Shown here piece by piece: positions 58,138 to 64,000 of a stretch of DNA of 64,000 nucleotides (positions within the stretch are counted from its first letter, which is position 1; each line of letters begins with the position of its first letter). A model generated the notes under the pieces. It was not told the origin of the DNA and made no database searches. It saw nothing but the letters and a program-made list of their open reading frames with translations. This DNA is from Phycisphaeraceae bacterium (lineage in GTDB: Bacteria > Planctomycetota > Phycisphaerae > Phycisphaerales > UBA1924), in NCBI GenBank assembly GCA_019636655.1, contig JAHBXB010000007.1, positions 1 through 64,000 on the forward strand, read 5' to 3'. Made by a program: the position numbers and the translations under genes.

Positions 58138-59307
58138 CTAGACGGAGAGGCCGCGGATCATGCCGTGGGCGTTCTCGTTGAGGCACTCGAGGGTGTACTC
58201 GCCGAGGACCATGCCGGCCTCGGAGTCGCCGGCGCTGGCGACGGGCTTGAAGGCGAACGAGCGGCCCTGGAGCGGGAGGACGCTGAGGCGCGAGGAATCC
58301 AGGAGCAGGAGCGCATCGGCGGGGACCCAGCGGGAGAGGACGACGCGGCAGACGCCGAAGTCGCTCTCGTAGACGCTGACGAGGTCGGAGACGCGGGTGT
58401 CGGCGGGGGTGTAGCCGCGGGAGGCGCTGATGAAGGAGTTGATGCGTCGTTTCTGTGCTCCGCCGACGACGATGGTGTCGACCGAGCCGTTGCTCTGTTC
58501 CCAGACGGCGCGGAGGGCGGTGTTGAGGAGCGACTCGGTGAGGTCGGTGCCACCGCCGCCGCCGACCGGGAATCCGCCCTGGCCGGGGGTGAAGGCGTTG
58601 GTGGTGATGAACTTGATGATGCCGGTCATGGAGCGGCGGACGGTGGCGGAGCCCTGCGGGTTCGCGGCGGGCGAGACGCCGTTGATGACGCAGTTCTCGA
58701 GGTCGCGGAGGAGTTCGCGGAGGCGCTCCTGCTTCTGGTAGTCGATCTCGTCGGCGACGCCGCCGGCCTGGCGCGCGGCCTGCATGGAGCCGGAGACCTC
58801 GACGCTGGAGGAGAAGATCTGGGTGTAGTTGCGGCGGCGGAGGCGGCTGGTGGCGAGCACGGGCGGGCGGGAGTCGCCCTCGAGCGCGGCGTTGCCGAGG
58901 ATGAAGAGTTTGAGGGAGTTGGCGAGGGTGGCGGGGGTGGTGCCGCCGTAGGCGCGGACGACGGTGAGGACGCTTCCGGCGATAGCGGTGACGAGCATCA
59001 CCTCGCGGGAGGCGTCGGGGCGGACCTGGTCGCCGACGCGGAAGCGATCGGCGTTGACGACGGTGATGGCGGTCGCGGACTGGGGCGACGGGGTGAACGT
59101 GGACTGGTTGATGGTGTCGGTGTTGGGGAGCAGCGAGTCCTCGAGCCACTCGTGGATGGTGCTGGTGGCGGCGCGCTTCGCGTCGCCCAGGTAGTCCAGG
59201 AGCGGGGTCTCGAAGGGGCTGACGATGCCGACGATGTCGGCGACGTCCTCCATGAGTTCGGGCAGGTCGGCGCCGGCGGTGAAGGTTGCTCTTCCGGTGA
59301 AGGCCAT
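58138..59307 (-). CDS. Major capsid protein (DUF5309/SU10-like HK97 fold)
   Basis: The product is 389 residues from the ATG ending 59307, preceded by AAGGGGGACACC. The pattern is that of SU10-type major capsid proteins: N-terminal TGRATFTAGADLPELMEDVA and VSPFETPLLDYLGDAKRAAT (the DxxxPFxTPLLxxL start), KRAATSTIHEWLEDSL, a central DEIDYQKQERLRELLRDLEN helix (spine), the glycine-rich loop GQGGFPVGGGGGTDLTESLL, and VYESDFGVCRVVLSRWVPAD with QGRSFAFKP near the C-terminus (A-domain). Assembly into a capsid would be expected with the portal and scaffold upstream. No maturation protease is visible nearby. Confidence 0.78.
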   Translation of the reverse strand: MAFTGRATFTAGADLPELMEDVADIVGIVSPFETPLLDYLGDAKRAATSTIHEWLEDSLLPNTDTINQSTFTPSPQSATAITVVNADRFRVGDQVRPDASREVMLVTAIAGSVLTVVRAYGGTTPATLANSLKLFILGNAALEGDSRPPVLATSRLRRRNYTQIFSSSVEVSGSMQAARQAGGVADEIDYQKQERLRELLRDLENCVINGVSPAANPQGSATVRRSMTGIIKFITTNAFTPGQGGFPVGGGGGTDLTESLLNTALRAVWEQSNGSVDTIVVGGAQKRRINSFISASRGYTPADTRVSDLVSVYESDFGVCRVVLSRWVPADALLLLDSSRLSVLPLQGRSFAFKPVASAGDSEAGMVLGEYTLECLNENAHGMIRGLSV

Positions 59308-59375
59308 GATGGTGTCCCCCTTGTGTGCTGTGCGGTCGGTGGTGCGAACGGGAAACGGTGAGTGAGTCGGTGGCG

Positions 59376-59807
59376 TCAGTGGTTGCGGCGGGCGCGCAGG
59401 TAGCCCATGACGCTGCGGCGGTCGCCGGTGCGGGCGGCGTGACCGGCGAGGGTGCTCAGGTTGTCGGGCGGTTCGGCGGTCGGGTGGGCCCCCATGGAGG
59501 GCGTCGCGGCGCCGGCGCGGAAGAGGTAGGGCTTCTTGCGGCGGAGTTCGCGAACAGCCTCCTCGATGCGGGGCGGATCCTGGCCGGCGATCAGGCGTTC
59601 GACGAGGACCTGCGCGGTGTCGAGGTCGAAGGCGTGGTGCTGGATCAGGGCCGATTGGACGCGCCGGGCGCGGTCGGATTCGCCCAGGGCTGTGCGCGCT
59701 GCGCCCAGTTCGGATTCGAGCGAGGCGACGCGGGCCTGGAGTTGGCCGATCTCGCCGCTTGCCTGCGGATTGAAGGTGGAGTTGGTGGTTGTCGCGGTGT
59801 CGTTCAT
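59376..59807 (-). CDS. Scaffold-like protein of the virion cassette
   Basis: The product is 143 residues from the ATG ending 59807, preceded by AAGGGGGACCCAC. After an Asn/Thr-rich start it is a long charged coiled coil (EIGQLQARVASLESELGAAR and the following helix), then HHAFDLDTAQVLVERLIAGQ and RRKKPYLFRAGAA, ending GDRRSVMGYLRARRNH. Its short length, helical character, basic C-terminus and position between portal and capsid genes are typical of phage scaffolds; it is assigned from context only. Confidence 0.55.
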   Translation of the reverse strand: MNDTATTTNSTFNPQASGEIGQLQARVASLESELGAARTALGESDRARRVQSALIQHHAFDLDTAQVLVERLIAGQDPPRIEEAVRELRRKKPYLFRAGAATPSMGAHPTAEPPDNLSTLAGHAARTGDRRSVMGYLRARRNH

Positions 59808-59887
59808 GTGGGTCCCCCTTGTCGTGGTGGTGCGAGAGGCTTGGTGGTGCGGGTTGACGGTGGGTGCGAGGACGCGCTGGGCGCGGG

Positions 59888-61453
59888 CTACTCGACGCCC
59901 GGGTCGGCGTCGGGGCCGGCGGCGTAGCCGAGTTCCTTGAGGACGGTGGCGGCGGGGACGCCGAGGTCGCGCTTGGCCTTGGCCTCGATGAGTCGCTGGG
60001 CGGTGTCGGGCTCCAGCGGGTCGGGCCAGTCGATGCGGACGAGGCGGTCGTGCTCGGCGGTCTGTAGGACGCCGGCGTGGTGCAGCGCGGTGAGGACGAG
60101 GCGGCAGACCTGGGCGAGGCCGCGCCCGTAGGTGACGCGCTTGCGGGCGGTGCGGGAGAGCAGGCCGGCAAGGGTGATGCGCAGGGCGTTCTCGCTGGTG
60201 AGGTTGCCGACCTTGCCCTGGACGACGCCCGTGGCGAGGGGCGGGACGCCGCTGGCCTTGTCGAGGGCTTCGCGGAGTTCCTCGATGTGGCGGTCCTCGC
60301 TGGGCGAGGCGGCGTCGCCGCCGAATGCGTCGATGGACGCCGCGGGGTTGTCCGTGGACCAGACGGTGCCGGGCCCGACCGGTGCGCGGTCGACGCCGTC
60401 GATGCCCTTGCAGAGGTACATCTTGAAGGACTGCATGGTGACGCGGCTGGCGCGGTCGCTGAGGCGGGTGTTCAGTTCGTCCTGGAGGGGGATCAGCGGC
60501 TCGACCTCTCCGAGGCCCTCGAAGGCGAAGGGCTGGCTCTGGTTCTGGATGTGGACGACCGGGACGATCCCGGGCGCGATGGTGTTGGGCCCCTCGCCCA
60601 CGAGGCGCATGGCGCCGGGTCCGGCGGCGTCGAAGTCCCCCTGGTAGCGCTGCCAATGGCGCGGCGAGAGGATCTCGGTGACGGTTTCGAGCCGGCGTCG
60701 GCGGGCGCCGGGGAGGTCGTCGGCGCCCGGGTCGGCGCCGCGCCCGAGGAAGCGGCGGATGGGGCGGGCAAAGCCGGATGGGGCGGGCTCGACGGCGGCG
60801 CTCTCGCGCTGGTAGTGGAGGATGTAGGCGTCGATGATGCGGAAGTCGTCGGGGTTCAGCAGGGCCAGGCCGCGGGTGGGCTCGACGGCTTCGATCCGCG
60901 CGGCGGCGGCGGGGTCGGCCGGGTCGGCGCCGGGCTGATGAATGGGGGAAGCGGGCGCCGGGCGGACGATGAGATCGACGTGCCCGTAGACGTGGGCGAG
61001 CAGGGCGAGGTCCTGGAGGAGGGCGATGCCGCCGGAGGCTTCCCAGACGCGGTCGAGAGCGGCCTCGATGCGGGAGCGGGTGCGGGGGTCGTCGGCGAGG
61101 GAGACGAAGCGCAGCGGGCGGCCGAACATGAACTCGATCATGGTGTGGAGGCGCCAGGCGATGTCGTTCTCGATGACGACCTCCTTGTCGGCGCGCGGGC
61201 CGTCGCCGGGGAGGGGTGCGGGCTCATCGCGGAAGCGGTGGGGGAGGCCCTGTTCCTGGCCGAGGCGGTAGGGCTTTGCAAGGCGCGAGCCGGGTCGGGG
61301 CGAGAGGCGGGTGACGGGGTTGCGGTAGTAGGCCCAGAGGCGCCGGAAGCGAGGGAGGGAGACGCCCTCGTGGTGGGCGATGAGAGAGAGGAGGAGGGCG
61401 TCGCTGAGGCCTCGGGGGCCGACGTCGGCGAAGGGTGTCAGGATGTAGCCCAT
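59888..61453 (-). CDS. Phage portal protein (SPP1 gp6-like/DUF1073-type)
   Basis: The product is 521 residues from the ATG ending 61453, preceded by AAAGGGGACACC. N-terminal region: SDALLLSLIAHHEGVSLPRF, YRNPVTRLSPRPGSRLAKPY. Core: VIENDIAWRLHTMIEFMFGR, YGHVDLIVRPAP, RGLALLNPDDFRIIDAYILH. Characteristic portal segments: VVHIQNQSQPFAFEGLGEVE, PLIPLQDELNTRLSDRASRV and TSENALRITLAGLLSRTARK. The protein should form the dodecameric entry ring for DNA. Its terminase partner is missing from this window. A large intergenic region (400 bp) precedes it. Confidence 0.75.
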   Translation of the reverse strand: MGYILTPFADVGPRGLSDALLLSLIAHHEGVSLPRFRRLWAYYRNPVTRLSPRPGSRLAKPYRLGQEQGLPHRFRDEPAPLPGDGPRADKEVVIENDIAWRLHTMIEFMFGRPLRFVSLADDPRTRSRIEAALDRVWEASGGIALLQDLALLAHVYGHVDLIVRPAPASPIHQPGADPADPAAAARIEAVEPTRGLALLNPDDFRIIDAYILHYQRESAAVEPAPSGFARPIRRFLGRGADPGADDLPGARRRRLETVTEILSPRHWQRYQGDFDAAGPGAMRLVGEGPNTIAPGIVPVVHIQNQSQPFAFEGLGEVEPLIPLQDELNTRLSDRASRVTMQSFKMYLCKGIDGVDRAPVGPGTVWSTDNPAASIDAFGGDAASPSEDRHIEELREALDKASGVPPLATGVVQGKVGNLTSENALRITLAGLLSRTARKRVTYGRGLAQVCRLVLTALHHAGVLQTAEHDRLVRIDWPDPLEPDTAQRLIEAKAKRDLGVPAATVLKELGYAAGPDADPGVE

Positions 61454-61719
61454 GTCCGGTGTCCCCTTTGGTGCGATTGGCGAGGTGAGCGGGTGTGCGT
61501 CGCTACCCAGGGGCGGGGGAGCGCCGGCGCGCGCACAGGGGCGCGGGGTGGAGGGCTCAAGTGGTGCGTAAGTCGTTTGGCTGCAGGTAGATAAAAAGTT
61601 GAGAATTGTGAGCGAGCAGGGGCGGCCCGAGGGCCGTTTTGTGCGCGCAGAATCACCCCTGGCGGCAAAGGGAGGGGGGCTGGAGTGGGAACCTGTGGCT
61701 TGGGGTGGAAGTGCCCGGC

Positions 61720-61725
61720 TATGCT
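61720..61725 (+). promoter_or_regulatory. Candidate -10 element (GGCTATGCT) of the RRM gene
   Basis: TATGCT fits the window's -10 set, here ~140 nt upstream of the start codon, giving a leader of about 130 nt. Confidence 0.38.
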
Positions 61726-61803
61726 TGGGTCGACTCCAGACCCACCAGCTTCCCAATGTCGGGGAGACAAGACCGGGTTCTGGAGGCCTGCCGACGCTTC
61801 CTC

Positions 61804-61845
61804 TTGCCCGAGTTCAAGCACCGGTCTGAAATCTCTCTCGGGCAA
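61804..61845 (+). promoter_or_regulatory. Inverted repeat in the RRM gene leader
   Basis: TTGCCCGAG (61804-61812) and CTCGGGCAA (61837-61845) can pair as a 9-bp stem around a 24-nt loop, ending 19 nt before the start codon. RRM and cold-shock RNA-binding proteins often control their own leaders, so this may be an autoregulatory element. Confidence 0.45.
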
Positions 61846-61864
61846 ACTGTGGAAGCAGCAGATG

Positions 61865-62200
61865 ATGAAGCTCTATGTCGGTAACCTCTCGTTCAGCACG
61901 TCCGAGTCGCGCCTGCGCGAGCTCTTCGAAGAGTTCGGCGAGGTCTCCTCGGCCACCCTGGTGATGGACCGCGACACCGGCCGTCCGCGCGGGTTCGGGT
62001 TCGTCGAGTTCAGCAACGATGAGCACGCTCGGGCCGCGATCACCGGCCTGAACGGCAAGAACATCGATGGTCGCGACCTGACCGTCAACGAGGCCAAGCC
62101 GCGCGAGGCGGGTGGCGGCGGTGGTGGTCGCGGCGGTCGCGGCGGGTTCGGCGGCGGCGGTGGCGGCGGTCGCTCCGGCGGCGGCCGCGGCGGCTGGTAA
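61865..62200 (+). CDS. RRM-type RNA-binding protein with Gly-rich tail
   Basis: The product is 111 residues (the ATG pair at 61862/61865 gives MKLYVGNLSFSTSESRLREL). One RRM: RNP2 is LYVGNL and RNP1 is RGFGFVEF, with GRDLTVNEAKPRE closing the fold. The C-terminal ~30 residues are RGG/GGR-type glycine-rich repeats (GGGGGRGGRGGFGGGGGGG), which bind RNA nonspecifically. Such single-RRM Gly-tailed proteins are cold- or stress-induced RNA chaperones in cyanobacteria and planctomycetes. A ~130-nt structured leader and a strong terminator frame the gene. The upstream in-frame extension from 61685 is not conserved-looking. Confidence 0.9.
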   Translation: MKLYVGNLSFSTSESRLRELFEEFGEVSSATLVMDRDTGRPRGFGFVEFSNDEHARAAITGLNGKNIDGRDLTVNEAKPREAGGGGGGRGGRGGFGGGGGGGRSGGGRGGW

Positions 62201-62234
62201 TCAGCGGTCGAACAGATGATCTGATTTCAAGGAG

Positions 62235-62261
62235 CCGGGGCCCGAGTGGGCCCCGGTTTTT
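62235..62261 (+). terminator. Intrinsic terminator of the RRM gene
   Basis: CCGGGGCCC (62235-62243) and GGGCCCCGG (62248-62256) form a 9-bp GC stem with a GAGT loop followed by TTTTT (62257-62261). The last T falls in the stop codon of the convergent PH-like gene. Confidence 0.9.
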
Positions 62262-62821
62262 CATTGGGCCGGCGGGCTGGGGGCCGGGTGGCTGTCACCG
62301 CCCGCGGCGAGGTAGATCGCGGCGAGCAGGTCGTCGGCGCGGGGGGTGCAGAGGAGGACTCGGCGGCCGCTGCGGAGGCTGATGCGCAGGGCGCGGCGGG
62401 CGCCCATGGAGTAGACCCAGCCGGTCCTGGGGACCCAGTGGAGTCCGACACTGCTCATGCCCGCCCAGGAATCGATGACCTCGCAGCGGTCGATGCGGGC
62501 GAAGGGGATCGTGGTGCGCCAGATCGGGGTGAGGGAGGCGCGGATGTGACGCGGGTTGACGGCGATGGTGAGGCTGAGCCGGGAGATCAGGAGCGTCAGC
62601 GAGAGAATGAAGGACGCGAAGACGCCGAGTGCGATGGTCTGCGGCCAGGTGGAGCCGCCGGTGCGGGGCGAGAGGACCAGGACCACCAGAATGACTACCA
62701 CGGCGGGCATCGTGGCGATGGCGAAGAGCCACCGGGCCCACGTGGGCGGGTGCTGCACCTCGTAGAACAGCGGGGGGGCTTCGGTGGGGCCGGCGTGAGA
62801 CTGTGGCGCGGTGGCGCTCAT
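62261..62821 (-). CDS. PH-like-domain membrane protein of unknown function
   Basis: The product is 186 residues. It starts MSATAPQSHAGPTEAPPLFY with two adjacent membrane helices (~30-55, AIATMPAVVVILVVLVLS; and ~60-80, IALGVFASFILSLTLLIS), then a beta-rich ~85-residue domain (LTIAVNPRHIRASLTPIWRT, FARIDRCEVIDSWAGMSSVG, YSMGARRALRISLRSGRRVL, PRADDLLAAIYLA) that resembles the bacterial PH (YdbT/DUF304) domain. Function unknown. It is convergent with the RRM gene and divergent from the gene at 62913. Confidence 0.65.
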   Translation of the reverse strand: MSATAPQSHAGPTEAPPLFYEVQHPPTWARWLFAIATMPAVVVILVVLVLSPRTGGSTWPQTIALGVFASFILSLTLLISRLSLTIAVNPRHIRASLTPIWRTTIPFARIDRCEVIDSWAGMSSVGLHWVPRTGWVYSMGARRALRISLRSGRRVLLCTPRADDLLAAIYLAAGGDSHPAPSPPAQ

Positions 62822-62825
62822 GCAC

Positions 62826-62831
62826 TATCCT
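62826..62831 (+). promoter_or_regulatory. Candidate -10 element (TATCCT)
   Basis: TATCCT on the plus strand lies 81 nt upstream of the 62913 gene, immediately behind the start of the divergent gene. It is the same hexamer used at 13072 and 18452. Confidence 0.3.
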
Positions 62832-62912
62832 TGGGAGGCGGGCTCGTTTGCGTTCGTGCGGAGCCGCTGCGTTCTTTGGTCATCTGGCAGGAGTCGGCCG
62901 GGAAAGGGTGCG

Positions 62913-63200
62913 ATGCCAACACCGCCTCGCAAATCGATCGCCCGATCTCTCGGGGAGTTCTTCGGTCACATTATCAAGGGGGCCGGGGCGGATGTGTCGC
63001 GCGATCGCAAGGTGGTGAGCCAGAAGGTCGAGGAGCAGACCAAGGACACGCCGGAGGGGAAGGTGACGCTGCGGCGGACGACGATCGAGGAGGTCGAGCT
63101 GCACCGCAGCCGTGAGAAGGATTTGGGCGCTGGGGACGGGGGCGGTGGTGGTGGGAGCGGGGGGGCGCGGCGCGAAGGCGGGGGATCTCGCGAGGGGTGA
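62913..63200 (+). CDS. Small protein of unknown function, Gly-rich C-terminus
   Basis: The product is 95 residues from the ATG at 62913 (AAAGGG upstream). MPTPPRKSIARSLGEFFGHI and IKGAGADVSRDRKVVSQKVE are followed by RRTTIEEVELHRSREKDL and a terminal GGGGGGSGGARREGGGSREG. The central part is highly charged and helical. No signal peptide and no family are recognised. It overlaps no gene and ends eight bp before the glycosyltransferase, so the two may be an operon. Confidence 0.55.
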   Translation: MPTPPRKSIARSLGEFFGHIIKGAGADVSRDRKVVSQKVEEQTKDTPEGKVTLRRTTIEEVELHRSREKDLGAGDGGGGGGSGGARREGGGSREG

Positions 63201-63208
63201 CGCCGCGG

Positions 63209-64000
63209 ATGAGAGTGCTGCTGACCACGCTTGGCTCTCACGGGGACGTGCATCCGTTCATGGCGATGGCGCGGGCGCTCGCGGCGCGCGGGCACGAGCC
63301 CGCGTTGCTGATCAACCCGGCGTTTGAATCGCAGGCCGGTGACGAGGGGATCCCGCTGTACCCGCTGGGGGACCGGGTGGACCTCAAGGAACTCATCGCC
63401 GGCAGCCGGGCGATGGACCCGATGGTTGGGCCGATGGTGGTCTTCCGGCGCCTGCTGCTGCCGCATGTGCCGCTGATCATCCAGCGGATGCGGGAGACGA
63501 TCCGGGAGTTCAGGCCGGATGTGATCGTGTCGCACTCGATTTGCCTCGGCGTGCCGTGGGTGGCGAGGGAGGCGGGGATCCCGCTGGCGATCGCGGGGCT
63601 GGCGCCCATCGCGTGGATGAACCCGGGCTCGCGTCCGGTGCTGCGTCCGACGTCGAGCGCCGAGCCGGCGGGGTGGACGGTGCGGCTCAACCTTGCGGTG
63701 GCGCGGGGGCTGCTGAGGGTGCTGCTGGACCCGGCGCTGAACCGGGTCCGGCGGGAGATGGGGCTGCCCAAGCAGAAGAACATCTACCTGTCGCACACGC
63801 TGGGCGGGGATGTGAACCTGGGCCTGTGGTCGCCGCGATTCTGCCCGCCGATCGAGGGCGATCCGCCGACGGGGCGGATCTGCGGCTTCCCGTGGTTTGA
63901 CCGGCACGCAGCGAACGAGGCGGATGCGGGTGAGGTCGAGGGGTTCATGGGTGACGGGGAGCCGCCGATCGTGTTCTCGCTGGGCACGGCGGCGGTGCAT
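63209..64000 (+). CDS. GT1-type (UGT-like) glycosyltransferase, cut by the right edge
   Basis: The first 264 codons are present and the frame is open to the end of the window. The N-terminus MRVLLTTLGSHGDVHPFMAM and ARALAARGHEPALLINPAF is the classic GT28/GT1 start (GxxGDxxPxxAxAxxLxxRGHxV), followed by FRPDVIVSHSICLGVPWVAR and an AIAGLAPIAWMNP segment, then GRICGFPWF and IVFSLGTAAV, where the second Rossmann domain with the UDP-sugar site begins. Members glycosylate sterols, macrolides, lipids or antibiotics. The acceptor site is beyond the window, so specificity is unknown. Confidence 0.85.
   Translation, partial: MRVLLTTLGSHGDVHPFMAMARALAARGHEPALLINPAFESQAGDEGIPLYPLGDRVDLKELIAGSRAMDPMVGPMVVFRRLLLPHVPLIIQRMRETIREFRPDVIVSHSICLGVPWVAREAGIPLAIAGLAPIAWMNPGSRPVLRPTSSAEPAGWTVRLNLAVARGLLRVLLDPALNRVRREMGLPKQKNIYLSHTLGGDVNLGLWSPRFCPPIEGDPPTGRICGFPWFDRHAANEADAGEVEGFMGDGEPPIVFSLGTAAVH

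Larger units (their letters stand above)
56108..61453 (-). mobile_element. Virion-like head cassette (seven genes), possible domesticated or gene-transfer-agent module
   Basis: Seven co-directional genes run in the order portal, scaffold-like, major capsid protein, connector-like, two unassigned structural-type proteins and a one-helix protein. Several share an AAGGGGGAC-type leader just before the start. No integrase, repressor, terminase, replication, tape measure, fibre or clear lysis gene occurs in this stretch, and no flanking direct repeats were seen in the 100 bp on either side. The block could be a decayed prophage, a gene-transfer agent whose other parts lie elsewhere, or a host-adapted capsid. 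Confidence 0.6.
61454..61861. other. 408-bp intergenic space between portal and RRM genes
   Basis: No convincing gene is seen. It includes an AT-rich island (about 61575-61610, GTAGATAAAAAGTTGAGAA) unusual for this sequence and probably promoter DNA for one side or the other, and the long leader of the RRM gene. No attachment-site repeats were found at the border of the virion cassette. Confidence 0.4.

Noticed and set aside
56000-61700. Attachment-site repeats flanking the virion cassette
   Set aside because: No direct repeat of 12 bp or more was noticed between the two borders, and no tRNA gene or integrase lies beside them.
1-64000. Any rRNA gene, tRNA gene or CRISPR array
   Set aside because: Reading both strands I saw no cloverleaf with anticodon-arm and TTCRA-type T-loop sequences, no conserved 16S/23S blocks and no spaced direct repeats. 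A covariance-model scan would be decisive.

Overview
The window is very GC-rich and looks like chromosome from a planctomycete, most likely class Phycisphaerae. This is inferred from gene content and not from a marker gene. Supporting signs are five secreted proteins ending in the same ~60-residue dockerin-like tail (two D-x-D-x-[ND]-G calcium loops, each followed by DIAxFIxxW), CxxC...CPECG zinc ribbons, a SPINDLY-like O-GlcNAc-transferase homologue, a TPR-fused Ser/Thr kinase, and many lipoproteins with signal peptides. Most of the sequence is a housekeeping chromosome with one virus-derived block.

Layout. 0-6 kb: secreted proteins (one cut by the left edge, then an endonuclease/exonuclease/phosphatase-fold protein, a beta-helix protein and a phytase-like-esterase protein, the last three with the dockerin-like tail). 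5.6-13 kb: GT41-type glycosyltransferase, clpC, a lipoprotein, holA. 13-18.3 kb: a glycine-run secreted protein, a VOC protein, an AraC/GyrI-like regulator, a PaaI-type thioesterase, then orphan small proteins (DUF4279-like, DUF4304-like, a zinc-ribbon scrap). 18.4-25.8 kb: a protein of unknown function behind a strong promoter, a ROK kinase, ispE, an acyl desaturase, an ABC-F ATPase and a large periplasmic protein. 26-28 kb: a sigma(ECF)/anti-sigma pair plus a small membrane protein. 28.3-37.3 kb: metG, a zinc-ribbon/repeat membrane protein, gatB, a Ser/Thr kinase with TPRs, a GH57 amylase-like enzyme. 37.4-44 kb: an envelope cluster (LptG-like, PAP2 phosphatase, ArnT/PMT-like glycosyltransferase, LptF-like, EamA transporter). 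44-50 kb: a coiled-coil lipoprotein, an esterase, two divergent HAF-repeat proteins, ilvE. 50-56 kb: pheT, three lipoproteins, an HscA-type Hsp70. 56.1-61.5 kb: a seven-gene virion-like cassette (portal, scaffold, major capsid protein, connector-like proteins, a holin-like peptide) with no terminase, tail tape, integrase or replication gene. 61.7-64 kb: an RRM RNA-binding protein with a long structured leader, a PH-like membrane protein, a small protein and a glycosyltransferase cut by the right edge.

Two patterns cut across the genes. First, many start codons have a TANNNT hexamer (commonly TACGCT, TATGCT, TACACT or TACGAT, often preceded by G or GG) only 6-9 nt upstream and no Shine-Dalgarno sequence, which suggests widespread leaderless transcription. 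Second, G-run blocks encoding Gly-rich inserts interrupt otherwise conserved proteins, most clearly MetG and GatB. The best candidate for something undescribed is the minimal capsid cassette. It reads as a domesticated or gene-transfer-agent-like head module in a planctomycete, though a decayed prophage is an equally valid reading from this window alone.
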